Assembly: GCA_002362625.1 (NCBI GenBank)
Contig: DEUP01000030.1
Span: 1 to 21,429, forward strand
Length of the DNA: 21,429 bases
Direction of reading: 5' to 3'
Source: Clostridiales bacterium UBA3259
GTDB lineage: Bacteria > Bacillota_A > Clostridia > Oscillospirales > Oscillospiraceae
Below, piece after piece: positions 6,231-14,374 of this stretch. Each line of letters starts with the position of its first letter. Within the stretch, counting starts at the first letter, position 1. Under the pieces are notes generated by a model. That model did no database searches. It was not told where the DNA came from and saw only the letters and a program-made list of their open reading frames with translations. Position numbers and translations under genes: made by a program.

Positions 6231-6731
6231 TCATTTCATTTTCAAAACCGTTATTTTATCGGTGGTGAGCCCCGTGGCATTGGCTACCGCTTCCACAATG
6301 GCAAGCCTTATTCTGGCGTTGTCCCCGCCCTGGCACAGCACCACCGCCCCTTGATAGGCGGGCGGGTTGATCTGCCGGATCAGCCCCGTTTCCTCCCTGG
6401 TACTGTTTGTGACCAGGACTGTTGTTTGCCTCCGTTCCATGGTAGTTTCCCCTGAGCTTCTGTCTTCATCCGTTTGATACAGCGTTTCGCTGCCCTCCGC
6501 CTGGGTCAGCAGCACCTCCACCTTCCCGGCGCCCTCAATTTTACTGAGAAGCGTGGAAAGGGACTGCTGCAGGTTCGGTTCTGAGGCCGCCGCCGTCTGG
6601 ACGGGCTGAGGTGTCTGGGTGTTCTTCTCCGGCAATGCCATCAGGAAGATCCCCGCCAAAATGACCACCAGAATGTATTTATACTTTTTCAGGCCTTCCA
6701 GGCCTCTGCTTTTGACGCTTACCCAGTCCAT
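6231..6731 (-). CDS. spoIIIAG: Stage III sporulation protein AG
   Basis: SpoIIIAG is a ring-forming component of the SpoIIIA-SpoIIQ complex. The 166-residue protein has one membrane segment (about 18-34, YKYILVVILAGIFLMAL). A proline and glutamine-rich linker follows, then a domain with LSTLLSKIEGAGKVEVLLTQAEG and a C-terminal NARIRLAIVEAVANATGLTTDKITVLKMK, which is the ring-building fold. It is noticeably shorter than the roughly 230 residues of the Bacillus protein; the missing part seems to be in the linker or insertion region. It overlaps spoIIIAF by 13 bases. Confidence 0.88.
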   Translation of the reverse strand: MDWVSVKSRGLEGLKKYKYILVVILAGIFLMALPEKNTQTPQPVQTAAASEPNLQQSLSTLLSKIEGAGKVEVLLTQAEGSETLYQTDEDRSSGETTMERRQTTVLVTNSTREETGLIRQINPPAYQGAVVLCQGGDNARIRLAIVEAVANATGLTTDKITVLKMK

Positions 6732-7195
6732 ACCTGATTCTCCTTTGGGATCCCCAAGTCCTTCTCAATCGCATTGGTAAGTTCACTTCGCGCGTAGGGC
6801 GAACATGCCCCGGACAAAATCACCCCCACCGGCACCGGAATGGTATCCTCACCCAGAAGCACCTCCGCCGTAAGCTCCATTCCCAATGCCGCGGCTTTGT
6901 CCAAGATATATGCTTCCGTTTCGGACTTTATGATATCCTCCATGGCATCTCTTGTGATCTTCTCCCCCTGTGCCGCCATATTCTCTCCCTCCTGAAGGTC
7001 AGGCAGCAGATCGGAGGAGAGCTTATCCAGCTTCAGCCCCACAATGGGCCGGAGCACGGTAAAGGCAAGCACCAAACCGCAGACCATGCGGATCAGCTCC
7101 CCTGTTCCGTTTTTCTTCACCAGCCCCGCTGTGATGCCGCAGATCAGCGCTGCCGCCGTCACGGATATCACATACTGCTTCAGACTCTCCATCAT
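6719..7195 (-). CDS. spoIIIAF: Stage III sporulation protein AF
   Basis: SpoIIIAF is a mother-cell membrane component of the SpoIIIA complex. From ATG at 7195 it has 158 residues: two membrane segments (about 5-25 and 33-53, the second with MVCGLVLAFTVLRPIVGL), then a soluble domain from about 60 onward. That domain contains LTAEVLLGEDTIPVPVGVILSG and a C-terminal helix with TNAIEKDLGIPKENQVWTG, typical of the family. The start overlaps the spoIIIAE stop as ATGA; the frame is open further upstream, but that part is not SpoIIIAF-like. The next Met follows immediately, so the start could be one codon later. Confidence 0.88.
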   Translation of the reverse strand: MMESLKQYVISVTAAALICGITAGLVKKNGTGELIRMVCGLVLAFTVLRPIVGLKLDKLSSDLLPDLQEGENMAAQGEKITRDAMEDIIKSETEAYILDKAAALGMELTAEVLLGEDTIPVPVGVILSGACSPYARSELTNAIEKDLGIPKENQVWTG

Positions 7196-8238
7196 CCCAC
7201 CCCCTTCAGGAAGCATACCGTACTGATAAGCAGCAGCAGGCAGACAGCCCCGGTCATAGCCAGCACCAGACCCATAGCCGTGGAAAAGTCCTCGATAAGC
7301 CCCATCATCCGCTTGGAGCCGAAGATGCCGCAGACGGCGGCGGTGACCTTCAAAATCATGTATTGGATCCAGATTCGGCAAAAGGGCCCCAGAAAAATGG
7401 CAAGAATCGCCAGGATTCCATAGATCCCGGCGGCGTTTCTGGCCAGGCCCGCGCTGACCAGCACCGCCTCCGAAGCGTCGGACAGGATCCCGCCAACCAC
7501 CGGCACCAAATTGGATATGGTAAACTTGGTCGCCTTTAAGGCTGCCGCGTCGGTGGTTCCGCTGATTACGCCGGTAATGCCCATATAGGTCATGAATACC
7601 GTGAGGATGGTTTTTAAGCACCAGCTCACTGCGGCTTTAATCAGATCCCGCATCTTTTTTAATACATCCTCTTCCAGGGCGCTGTTTGCCGTGGCCAGCG
7701 CCAGGAACAGATACACCATGGGAAGCAGCAGTCCCGTAATCAGGCTGCTCACCACCACATCCACGGCAATGGTTCCCGTGTACAGTGCCGCCGAAGCGGT
7801 AACCCCTCCCTGGGCAGCCATAGCGGCGGTGAGCACAGGAAACAGCAGCTTTCCGTACTCACTCATATCCCGCACCGTCTCCGACCCCAGGGCCAGCATG
7901 GAATTGGCGCTGAACAAAAGGATGGCCGCCACGGCCACGGTGCCGGCAAGCTCTGCCATGGCGGAAACACCGCCGGAGCATGTGCGCAGAAGGGACACCA
8001 TCATCACCGCGGCAATCAGAGACAAGCTCACCCGGATTCCCTCCCGCAGATCCGGATGGAGAGAAGCCAGCACGTTTTTGCACAGCTCCCACAGCCCGGC
8101 ACCGAAGGAATCCGTATTTTCCGGCATTTGCTCAGCTCCCGCCTCCGGCACCTGGGGCGCCGTAAACTGGGTGGCGCAGACCGGTACAGCCAGGGAAATC
8201 ATCAGCGCAATGATTGCGAGCATCGAAAGTATTCTCAT
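7192..8238 (-). CDS. spoIIIAE: Stage III sporulation protein AE
   Basis: SpoIIIAE is the large polytopic membrane protein of the SpoIIIA complex and a candidate channel or transporter core. The 348 residues begin with a signal peptide (about 1-23, MRILSMLAIIALMISLAVPVCA). Seven or so further hydrophobic segments follow, with the conserved stretches LLRTCSGGVSAMAEL, LLFPVLTAAMAAQGGVTASA and FTISNLVPVVGGILSDASEAVL. The last of these is the best signature of the family. Length is slightly under the Bacillus protein. ATG at 8238 overlaps the spoIIIAD stop by four bases and its own stop overlaps spoIIIAF, so translation is coupled through this part of the operon. Confidence 0.92.
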   Translation of the reverse strand: MRILSMLAIIALMISLAVPVCATQFTAPQVPEAGAEQMPENTDSFGAGLWELCKNVLASLHPDLREGIRVSLSLIAAVMMVSLLRTCSGGVSAMAELAGTVAVAAILLFSANSMLALGSETVRDMSEYGKLLFPVLTAAMAAQGGVTASAALYTGTIAVDVVVSSLITGLLLPMVYLFLALATANSALEEDVLKKMRDLIKAAVSWCLKTILTVFMTYMGITGVISGTTDAAALKATKFTISNLVPVVGGILSDASEAVLVSAGLARNAAGIYGILAILAIFLGPFCRIWIQYMILKVTAAVCGIFGSKRMMGLIEDFSTAMGLVLAMTGAVCLLLLISTVCFLKGVG

Positions 8239-8630
8239 ATTTCCCCCAGAATCTCCTGTATCAGTGTAAGCAGCGAACGGAATATGGGGATGGACAGGTA
8301 CAAAATGGCGGCACTTCCCAGCATTTGCAGCAGCTTTCCCAGGGATCCGTTCCCCGCGTCAGAGCAAAGCATCCCCGCGATCTCCGACACCAGGGCGATG
8401 CCCACCGCCTTCATGAGGATTTCCAGAGTGCCCCCGGTAACCTCCCCCAGCTGTCCCAGCTCCTCCACCAGCTCCAGCACCGGCTTCAGGTAGGATAGCG
8501 CCATCACCCCAACCAGACAGCAGGCCGCCATGCTGAGAAGCACCGAAATATCCTTTTCCCGCTTCCCCACGGCCAGAGCCAGAATCACCGTCAGCAAAAC
8601 CGCCGCCGTAGCCTTCCAGAACTCCCCCAT
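8235..8630 (-). CDS. spoIIIAD: Stage III sporulation protein AD
   Basis: SpoIIIAD is a small multi-pass membrane component of the SpoIIIA complex. The 131 residues contain about four hydrophobic segments, with ILMKAVGIALVSEIAGMLCSDAG near the middle as the recognisable family stretch and AAILYLSIPIFRSLLTLIQEIL at the C terminus. Its ATG overlaps the spoIIIAC stop by one base (TAATG). The end overlaps spoIIIAE by ATGA. Length is that usual for the family. Confidence 0.9.
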   Translation of the reverse strand: MGEFWKATAAVLLTVILALAVGKREKDISVLLSMAACCLVGVMALSYLKPVLELVEELGQLGEVTGGTLEILMKAVGIALVSEIAGMLCSDAGNGSLGKLLQMLGSAAILYLSIPIFRSLLTLIQEILGEI

Positions 8631-8824
8631 TAAAACTGAAACAAGGTCTTCACCAGATCGAACAGATCCGCGATCTTCTGCGCCAGCATCATCAACACCA
8701 CCACAAGTCCCGCAAGACTGGTCATGGTGGCCTGCTCCTCCCGGCCGGAACGGGACAGCACCTGGTTGAGAATGGAAACAATGATACCAATGGCAGCGAT
8801 TTTAAAAATCAGGTCAATTTCCAT
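8630..8824 (-). CDS. spoIIIAC: Stage III sporulation protein AC
   Basis: SpoIIIAC is a very small membrane component of the SpoIIIA complex. The 64 residues form two hydrophobic segments (about 4-22 and 34-50) joined by a short polar loop with SRSGREEQATMTSL, as in the family. The start is ATG at 8824, giving MEIDLIFKIAAIGI; the frame stays open upstream but that part lies inside spoIIIAB. Only two bases separate it from the spoIIIAB stop, and the ribosome binding site is weak, so it probably relies on coupling to spoIIIAB. Confidence 0.88.
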   Translation of the reverse strand: MEIDLIFKIAAIGIIVSILNQVLSRSGREEQATMTSLAGLVVVLMMLAQKIADLFDLVKTLFQF

Positions 8825-8826
8825 AT

Positions 8827-9342
8827 TCACACAAACAAAATGGCCAGGGCCGCTCCCGCGCAAAGCCCCAAGGTTTGATAGTTCCGCAGCCGGATATCCT
8901 TATTCTGATTCAGCTGGGACAGCTCCTCCTCGCATGCGGCGGACAGGGCCTCCAATCCCCGGAGCTGACCACTTAAATCAAACCGGCCCAGGGAGCGGCC
9001 CAGCCGGGTCAGCAGCTTGCGAAGGCTTCCCGGCAGACCTTCCCGGGTGTTTTTCATAGCCCAGGCCATACAGTCCCCGGGGTCCGGCAGGGTTCTGCTG
9101 TCCAGCTCCCGGGCCAGTGAGAAGAAGATCTCTTTCAGTACGCCCCCCATCTCCCTTCCCGTCTGACGGCAAAGCTCCGGCAGAGGCGTTAACCGGTATT
9201 TCAGCTCATTTTCCATAAACAGCAGTCCCCGATGAAGCTGGCGCAGAAGCCGCATCTCCCGACGATGAGCCGCCGCCATGGAAAAGCCAAAGCCTCCGCA
9301 GCCCACAATCACCAAAACCGCGCCGATCCATTTGTAACTCAT
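8827..9342 (-). CDS. spoIIIAB: Stage III sporulation protein AB
   Basis: SpoIIIAB is a membrane protein distantly related to type II secretion GspF. The 171 residues have an N-terminal membrane segment (about 5-24), a cytosolic helical middle with LRQLHRGLLFMENELKYRLTPLPEL and a C-terminal hydrophobic end (about 155-171). The middle stretch is the clearest family mark: the ENELKYRLTPLPE pattern is strongly conserved. Its ATG overlaps the spoIIIAA stop by four bases, matching the usual pairing of the ATPase with this GspF-like partner. Confidence 0.9.
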   Translation of the reverse strand: MSYKWIGAVLVIVGCGGFGFSMAAAHRREMRLLRQLHRGLLFMENELKYRLTPLPELCRQTGREMGGVLKEIFFSLARELDSRTLPDPGDCMAWAMKNTREGLPGSLRKLLTRLGRSLGRFDLSGQLRGLEALSAACEEELSQLNQNKDIRLRNYQTLGLCAGAALAILFV

Positions 9343-10166
9343 AGTGTCATCCTTTCCACAGTGTAGGACTTGTCCCTATGTAAAACCAAAAACGTGTCGA
9401 ATACGGAATGCTCAAGCAGTGCGGCGTAGATCCGCCGTCTGCGGATGTCCTGTAAAGAACAGGCGTGGGCCGTGGCCAGGAGGCTGACACCGCAGTTCGC
9501 CGCCTGAAGCAGGGCCTGGCAGTCCTTTTCCTCCGTGATCTCATCCACCCCAACGGCCCCTGGCCCCATGGTTCTCAGCACCGTCAGTATCCCCTCAGCC
9601 TTGGGGCAGAGCGTGAGCACATCCACCCGCTTCCCCCTGGGAAATCCCGCTGGAAACAGCTCCCCGCGCTCATCCACCACGCAAATCTGTTCTTCCTCTC
9701 CCCGCCGTCGGATCAGATCCCGCAAAAGCGTTGTCTTTCCCCAGCCCGGTGCGCCCAGAATCAGTACAGAGCCTTGGATATTCCCCGCCTTCTCAGCGAT
9801 TCCGGGAAAGTCCCTCGCCACCCGGATGCAAAGGGAGCTTACCTCCCGGATTCCCTCAAAGACTCCGTTCCGGCACACCGCCTCACCGCACAGGCCGATC
9901 CGATGGCCGCCGGTTGCGGTGAGGTACCCCTGCGCCACGGTGGACGCCGCCCAGGGTGAATACCGGCTGGCGGCATTGACCACGAAGCTCAGTTCCTCTC
10001 GGGTCACATTTCCCGGAAGCCATCTGCTTTCCTTCCCCGCTACCAGCTCCGGCGGCGCGCCCATCCGCAGCCGCAGCTCCTCCAGGGATTCCTTTCCCAG
10101 ATTGTCCACATCCCGCCGGAGCCTTTGGGGCAGAATCGAAAGAAGCTCTTTCCAGGCACATATCAT
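9339..10166 (-). CDS. spoIIIAA: Stage III sporulation protein AA, secretion-type ATPase
   Basis: SpoIIIAA is the ATPase thought to power assembly or transport by the SpoIIIA complex and is related to secretion ATPases. From ATG at 10166 it has 275 residues: an N-terminal region (ELRLRMGAPPEL), then YLTATGGHRIGLCGEAV (81-97), Walker A GAPGWGKTT (138-146) and Walker B ICVVDERGE (161-169). AGGAG lies eight bases before this ATG. ATG at 10172 and GTG at 10175 are in frame but too close to it. It is the first gene of the operon and lies just after the coaX terminator. A sporulation sigma factor would be expected to drive it, but no convincing promoter was found. Confidence 0.93.
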   Translation of the reverse strand: MICAWKELLSILPQRLRRDVDNLGKESLEELRLRMGAPPELVAGKESRWLPGNVTREELSFVVNAASRYSPWAASTVAQGYLTATGGHRIGLCGEAVCRNGVFEGIREVSSLCIRVARDFPGIAEKAGNIQGSVLILGAPGWGKTTLLRDLIRRRGEEEQICVVDERGELFPAGFPRGKRVDVLTLCPKAEGILTVLRTMGPGAVGVDEITEEKDCQALLQAANCGVSLLATAHACSLQDIRRRRIYAALLEHSVFDTFLVLHRDKSYTVERMTL

Positions 10167-10211
10167 TCGCATCACTCCTGGCTAAGACTATGCGCCCTCC
10201 GCCCCGGGTAT

Positions 10212-10247
10212 GCAAAAGAAAAAGCCGGACGTAAAACCACGTCCGGC
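10212..10247 (-). terminator. Terminator after coaX
   Basis: GCCGGACGT and ACGTCCGGC (10239-10247 with 10224-10232) make a perfect 9-bp stem with a 6-nt loop, followed on the minus strand by TTTTTCTTTT. It lies about 12 bases past the coaX stop and isolates the CoA genes from spoIIIA. Confidence 0.92.
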
Positions 10248-10258
10248 CATTCAAAAGT

Positions 10259-11026
10259 TTACCGCTTATTCTTTTTATAGATCACATTCAGGCCCTTCAG
10301 CAGCAGATTTTTGTCCAGAATGATATCCCGCTTGCACAAAGGCGTAATAAACTGGGCCATGCCGCCGGTGGCAATCAAAGTGCACTGGTGTCCCAGCTCT
10401 GCCTCCATCCGCTCTACCAATCCGTCGATCATGGCGGCGGTGCCGTACATCATGCCGCTTCGCATACAGTCCACGGTATTTTTGCCGATGACCTGCCTGG
10501 GCTTGTCCAGACTGATACCGGGAAGCTGAGCCGCCCGGCTGGTCAGGGCGTCCAGCGAAACCCGAACGCCGGGGAAAATCACGCCGCCCAGGTACATATT
10601 TTCCGGCTCCACCACCTCAATGGTGGTAGCGGTGCCCAGATCCATCAGAATCAGAGGTGCCTTATATTCCGCCAGAGCCGCCACGGCAATGACAATCCGG
10701 TCGCTGCCCACCTGGCTGGGCACATCCACATGGATGTTCAGCCCTGTTTTCAGCCCCGGGCCAACCACCATGGGCTGCTTGCCGATGACCTTCCAGACCC
10801 CGGTACGGACGGAGTTGAACACCGGCGGCACCACGGAGGAGATGATGCAGTCGTCAATCTCCGAAACCTGAACACCGTAGGCCTCCATCATATTCTTGAT
10901 CTCCACGCCGTATTGGTCGGAGGTGCGGCTGGAATCCGTGGCAATCCGGGCCTTGAATTTCAGTTCATCCCCCTGAAAGCAGCCGATGACTAAGTTTGTA
11001 TTCCCGATATCAATGGCAAGTAACAT
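10259..11026 (-). CDS. coaX: Type III pantothenate kinase
   Basis: CoaX phosphorylates pantothenate to 4'-phosphopantothenate, the first step of CoA synthesis. The type III enzyme needs a monovalent cation and is insensitive to CoA feedback. The 255 residues carry the ASKHA phosphate motif DIGNTN (6-11), GSDR (107-110, with the catalytic Asp109), DLGTATT (129-135) and GGVIFPGV (147-154). Length is typical. The ATG at 11026 has AAGGAG upstream, overlapping the stop of the transporter gene ten bases away. It is cotranscribed with the transporter and ends at a strong terminator. Confidence 0.96.
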   Translation of the reverse strand: MLLAIDIGNTNLVIGCFQGDELKFKARIATDSSRTSDQYGVEIKNMMEAYGVQVSEIDDCIISSVVPPVFNSVRTGVWKVIGKQPMVVGPGLKTGLNIHVDVPSQVGSDRIVIAVAALAEYKAPLILMDLGTATTIEVVEPENMYLGGVIFPGVRVSLDALTSRAAQLPGISLDKPRQVIGKNTVDCMRSGMMYGTAAMIDGLVERMEAELGHQCTLIATGGMAQFITPLCKRDIILDKNLLLKGLNVIYKKNKR

Positions 11027-11036
11027 GTTTTTCTCC

Positions 11037-11669
11037 TTAACGTGTCCGCATGCGCTCCATTAAATTCAGCAGCGCCTTTCCAATCACCGTAACCAAAACC
11101 GCCGCTGCAATGGCTTCGGGGATTCCGGAGGCCGTTACCGTGCCCATAACCAGACCGAACACGGCGGTAATGGCTACGTTTTTCGCCTGGGCGTACTGCT
11201 GGGCAAGCAGTACATAGATGCTGCCCATAACAAGTAAGGTATGACAAATGGTCGCCACGGCGGCTGTCACCGGCAGGGCAATGTAGTCCTGCTTTGTGAT
11301 TTTTTTCATCAGCCTCCACAGCCAGCCCGCGATAACACCCAGCAAAATCCGGCAGACCAACGCAATCCACAGGCTTTTCAGCACCCCGGACAGGCCTTCC
11401 GTGCTCATAAAGGGCGAGAACGCAAAGGACAATAAGCCGGGGGTAGTGGTGTTGACCCAGATGGAACAAAGCCCAAACACAGCGCCCAGAACGCCGCCCG
11501 CGGCGGGGCCCAGAAGCACGGCTCCCAGGATCACAGGGATGTGCATGGTTGTGGCCTTGATCACAGGCAAGGGAATGAATCCGATGCCGGTCATGCCCAT
11601 GACCAGAAGCAGTCCGCACAGCATGGCAAGGGTCGCCATATACCGGGTGTTCATACCAGTTTTCTTCAT
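11037..11669 (-). CDS. ECF transporter S component, probably for pantothenate
   Basis: The 210-residue membrane protein has about six hydrophobic segments and the stretch MHIPVILGAVLLGPAAGGVLGAVFGL, which is the mark of ECF S components. S components bind the vitamin and use a shared EcfA-EcfT module, not seen in this window. The substrate is inferred from context: coaX follows ten bases later and coaBC is divergent from the same intergenic region. PanT is the matching family. I chose ATG at 11669 because AGGAGGTAA stands ahead of it; the frame is open upstream without such a site. A promoter lies at 11748-11776. A role for another vitamin is possible. Confidence 0.8.
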   Translation of the reverse strand: MKKTGMNTRYMATLAMLCGLLLVMGMTGIGFIPLPVIKATTMHIPVILGAVLLGPAAGGVLGAVFGLCSIWVNTTTPGLLSFAFSPFMSTEGLSGVLKSLWIALVCRILLGVIAGWLWRLMKKITKQDYIALPVTAAVATICHTLLVMGSIYVLLAQQYAQAKNVAITAVFGLVMGTVTASGIPEAIAAAVLVTVIGKALLNLMERMRTR

Positions 11670-11747
11670 ATTCAATTTACCTCCTGCTGCCGTTCCTCCT
11701 GAAGCGAGGATACAGCGCATATTTTGGGAGCATTTTACTCCGGTGAG

Positions 11748-11776
11748 ATTATAACAGGTTATATAGGAAATTGCAA
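11748..11776 (-). promoter_or_regulatory. Promoter of the S component-coaX operon
   Basis: On the minus strand TTGCAA (11771-11776) and TATAAT (complement of 11748-11753) are 17 bases apart, a strong sigma-A match. The leader to the ATG at 11669 is about 70 bases and contains only a short GGAG-CTCC hairpin; no riboswitch fold is apparent. Confidence 0.8.
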
Positions 11777-11834
11777 GAAAAATCCACGCTTCTTTTCTCC
11801 GACACATAACCCGCTTTTTTCAGGGCATTCCTAC

Positions 11835-11863
11835 TTTACACCGTGAGAAAAAACGACTATAAT
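11835..11863 (+). promoter_or_regulatory. Promoter of coaBC
   Basis: TTTACA (11835-11840) and TATAAT (11858-11863) are 17 bases apart, a near-consensus sigma-A promoter. The start of transcription would be close to 11870, so the leader is about 20 bases. It is divergent from the coaX-side promoter, with about 58 bases between the two -35 boxes. Confidence 0.85.
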
Positions 11864-11891
11864 AGAATCAGAAACGATGGGAGGAAACCAT

Positions 11892-13094
11892 ATGCTGAAA
11901 GGAAAAACCGTTCTCTTGGGGGTCACCGGCGGCATCGCCGCCTATAAGGCCGCCGCGCTGGCCTCGGCCCTGGTAAAGCAGCACGCCGCAGTAGAGGTGG
12001 TCATGACCCACAACGCCACCCAGTTTATTACCCCACTGACCTTCGAGCAGCTCACCGGGCGGAAAACCATTGTGGATACCTTCGACCGGAACTTCGTCCA
12101 TCAGGTGGAGCATATCGCTCTGGCTGACCGGACAGACTTAGTGATCATCGCCCCGGCTACCGCCAACGTCTGCGCGAAACTTGCCCACGGTCTGGCGGAC
12201 GATATGCTCACCACCACGGCGCTGGCCTGCCGGTGCCCCAAGCTGATTGCCCCGGCTATGAACACCAACATGTACGAAAATCCGGTAACCCAGGACAACC
12301 TTGCCGCATTGCGTCACTATGGCTGGGAGGTTATCGAGCCCGCCAGCGGGCGGCTTGCCTGCGGCGCTACAGGAAAGGGCAAGCTGCCAGAGCCGGAGGA
12401 GCTTCTCCAATATATTCTCAAGCACCTGGCCTTCCCCAAGGATCTGGCTGGTAAAAAAGTGATGGTCACCGCCGGTCCTACCCAGGAATCCATTGATCCC
12501 GTCCGATATCTGACCAATCACTCCACCGGGAAAATGGGCTATGCTCTGGCCAGAATGGCTATGCTGAGGGGCGCGGATGTGACCCTGATCTCCGGCCCCA
12601 CCGCCATCGCCCCGCCGCCCTTTGTTACGGTGGTGCCGGTCACCTCCGCCCAGGATATGTTTGAAGCCGTAGTCGCCCACTTTGACGAAAGCGACTTTGT
12701 CTTCAAGGCGGCCGCCGTGGCGGATTATACCCCTGCGGAATACTCCGACCAGAAGGTGAAGAAAAAGGATGGCGACCTATCCATTCCCTTGAAGCGCACC
12801 CAGGACATTCTTTCTTACCTGGGACAGCGGAAAAGAGCTGGTCAAATTGTTTGCGGCTTCTCCATGGAGACCCAGGATATGGTGAAAAACAGCCGGGAAA
12901 AGCTGCAAAAGAAACACCTGGATATGATCTGCGCCAACAATTTGAAGGTTGCTGGGGCCGGCTTCGGCGTGGACACCAATATCATTACCATCATTACGAA
13001 GTCCGATACCTTGGAGCTGCCTATTTTAAGCAAGGAAGCCGCCGCAAACGTCATTCTGGATCAGGCCCTCCGGATGGCGGAAAACAGACAATAA
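11892..13094 (+). CDS. coaBC: Bifunctional CoaBC: PPC synthetase and decarboxylase
   Basis: This cytosolic flavoprotein joins cysteine to 4'-phosphopantothenate (CoaB) and decarboxylates the product to 4'-phosphopantetheine (CoaC). The 400 residues have the CoaC half first: GVTGGIAAYK, VEHIALAD with the active-site His, PAMNTNMYENP and LACGATGKGKLPE with the catalytic Cys. The CoaB half follows from about 190 with VMVTAGPTQESIDPVRYLTNHSTGKMG, FKAAAVADYTP and the lysines of KVKKKDG. ATG at 11892 has GGAGG seven bases before it. Together with CoaX it gives three consecutive steps of the pathway; coaD and coaE are not in the window. Confidence 0.96.
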   Translation: MLKGKTVLLGVTGGIAAYKAAALASALVKQHAAVEVVMTHNATQFITPLTFEQLTGRKTIVDTFDRNFVHQVEHIALADRTDLVIIAPATANVCAKLAHGLADDMLTTTALACRCPKLIAPAMNTNMYENPVTQDNLAALRHYGWEVIEPASGRLACGATGKGKLPEPEELLQYILKHLAFPKDLAGKKVMVTAGPTQESIDPVRYLTNHSTGKMGYALARMAMLRGADVTLISGPTAIAPPPFVTVVPVTSAQDMFEAVVAHFDESDFVFKAAAVADYTPAEYSDQKVKKKDGDLSIPLKRTQDILSYLGQRKRAGQIVCGFSMETQDMVKNSREKLQKKHLDMICANNLKVAGAGFGVDTNIITIITKSDTLELPILSKEAAANVILDQALRMAENRQ

Positions 13095-13129
13095 TCAGGG
13101 TTTTTCCTGGAAGATATGGAGGAAATATC

Positions 13130-14320
13130 ATGCAGTCCTTTGAATTTTATACCCCCACCCACATTATTTTCGGCGCTGGCACCGAGACCCAGGTTGGCTC
13201 TCTCGCCGCCGAGCAGGGAGCAAGGCACGTTCTGGTGGTCTACGGCGGGAAGAGCGCCCTGAAAAGCGGCCTCATTGGCCGGGTGACCAAGGCCCTGGAA
13301 AGCAGCGGCATTGCCTGGGAAACCCTGGGGGGCGTTCAGCCCAACCCCAGACTGTCTCTTGTCCGCAAAGGCATCGCGCTTGCCCGGGACAAGGGCGTTG
13401 ACCTGGTGCTGGGCGTGGGCGGCGGCAGCGTTCTGGACACCGCCAAGGCCATTGCCGACGGCGCGGCCAATCCCCAGTATGACGTGTGGAACGACTTCTG
13501 GCTGAAAAAGGTTACTGTTCCCGGCGCTCTGCCCGTAGGCGCGGTGCTGACCATTCCCGCCGCGGGCAGTGAGACCAGCGACAGCGCCGTGATTACCAAC
13601 GACGAAACCAAGGAGAAGCGGGGCGTCAACTCCCCCTTCCACCGTCCCAAATTCGCCGTTCTGAACCCGGAGCTGACCTACACCCTGCCTCCCTTCCAGC
13701 TGACCTGTGGCATTGTGGACATTATGATGCACACCCTGGAGCGGTACTTTAACCCCATCACCACCAACGAGCTTTCCGATGAATTCGCGGAAGGGCTCCT
13801 TCGCACTACCATCCGCAATGGCCGCCGTGCCGTGTCCCACCCCGGAGACTACCAGGCCATGAGTGAGCTGATGTGGTGCGGCAGCCGCTCCCACAACGGT
13901 CTGACCGGTCTCGGCGGAAAAATGGACTTTGCCACCCACCAGCTGGGCCATGAGCTGGGTGCCATGTTCGACGTAACCCACGGCGCTTCCCTGTCCGCCA
14001 CCTGGGGCAGCTGGGCACGGTATGTTATTTCCGCCAACCCCAGCCGGTTTGCCCAGTACGCGGTGAAGGTATGGGGCCTGAGCGCCGACGGCAAGGACGA
14101 CATGACGTTGGGTCTGGAGGGCATCGCTGCCACGGAAGACTTCTTCCGGGAGCTGGATATGCCTACCTGCCTGTCTGAGCTGGGCATCGGCGTTCTGCCT
14201 GAGGAAACTGTTTCTGAGCTGGCCTACCGGTGTTCTTTCAAGAATACCCGTACCATCGGCACCTTCCGGGTGCTGGATCAGGGCGACATCCTGAAAATCT
14301 ATCAGGCTGCCAACCATTAA
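13130..14320 (+). CDS. Iron-containing alcohol dehydrogenase (BdhA/YugJ-like)
   Basis: This is a group III, metal-dependent alcohol dehydrogenase of 396 residues, reducing aldehydes such as butyraldehyde with NAD(P)H. The N-terminal nucleotide domain has GVGGGSVLDTAKAIA (95-109) and PAAGSETS (143-150). The C-terminal domain has the metal ligands expected for the family: Asp197 and His201 in GIVDIMMHTLE, then His270 and His284 in the FATHQLGHELGAMFDVTHG stretch. The sequence resembles the butanol dehydrogenase branch. ATG at 13130 has GGAGG ahead; longer upstream reading lies inside coaBC in another frame. It is 35 bases from coaBC with no terminator between, so it may be read through from the coaBC promoter. 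The true substrate is unknown. Confidence 0.9.
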   Translation: MQSFEFYTPTHIIFGAGTETQVGSLAAEQGARHVLVVYGGKSALKSGLIGRVTKALESSGIAWETLGGVQPNPRLSLVRKGIALARDKGVDLVLGVGGGSVLDTAKAIADGAANPQYDVWNDFWLKKVTVPGALPVGAVLTIPAAGSETSDSAVITNDETKEKRGVNSPFHRPKFAVLNPELTYTLPPFQLTCGIVDIMMHTLERYFNPITTNELSDEFAEGLLRTTIRNGRRAVSHPGDYQAMSELMWCGSRSHNGLTGLGGKMDFATHQLGHELGAMFDVTHGASLSATWGSWARYVISANPSRFAQYAVKVWGLSADGKDDMTLGLEGIAATEDFFRELDMPTCLSELGIGVLPEETVSELAYRCSFKNTRTIGTFRVLDQGDILKIYQAANH

Positions 14321-14336
14321 TTCCATAAACACATAC

Positions 14337-14370
14337 ATCGCCCGGCAGGTCATAAAACCCGCCGGGCGAT
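14337..14370. terminator. Bidirectional terminator between convergent genes
   Basis: ATCGCCCGGC (14337-14346) pairs with GCCGGGCGAT (14361-14370), with three further pairs past a mismatch. It lies 16 bases after the alcohol dehydrogenase stop and four bases after the HTH gene stop on the other strand. T tracts are weak both ways (TGCGTTATT and GTATGTGTTT). Confidence 0.65.
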
Positions 14371-14374
14371 TGCG

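Noticed and set aside
5116..6354. Long plus-strand open frame opposite Asp23, spoIIIAH and spoIIIAG
   Set aside because: It lies antisense to three recognised genes, and its His- and Gly-rich translation matches no family. Similar antisense frames opposite tsaD-like, AGCS, alcohol dehydrogenase, metY and asnA are likewise products of high GC.
10185..10213. Possible sigma-E promoter for spoIIIAA (GCATAC, 15 bases, CATAGTCT on minus)
   Set aside because: The predicted transcript start would fall on the ribosome binding site, and the boxes match weakly. Sigma-E control is expected from family knowledge but not shown here.
13061..14353. 430-codon minus-strand frame opposite the alcohol dehydrogenase
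   Set aside because: The plus strand encodes a full dehydrogenase with all metal ligands; the antisense frame has no domain and no ribosome binding site of note.
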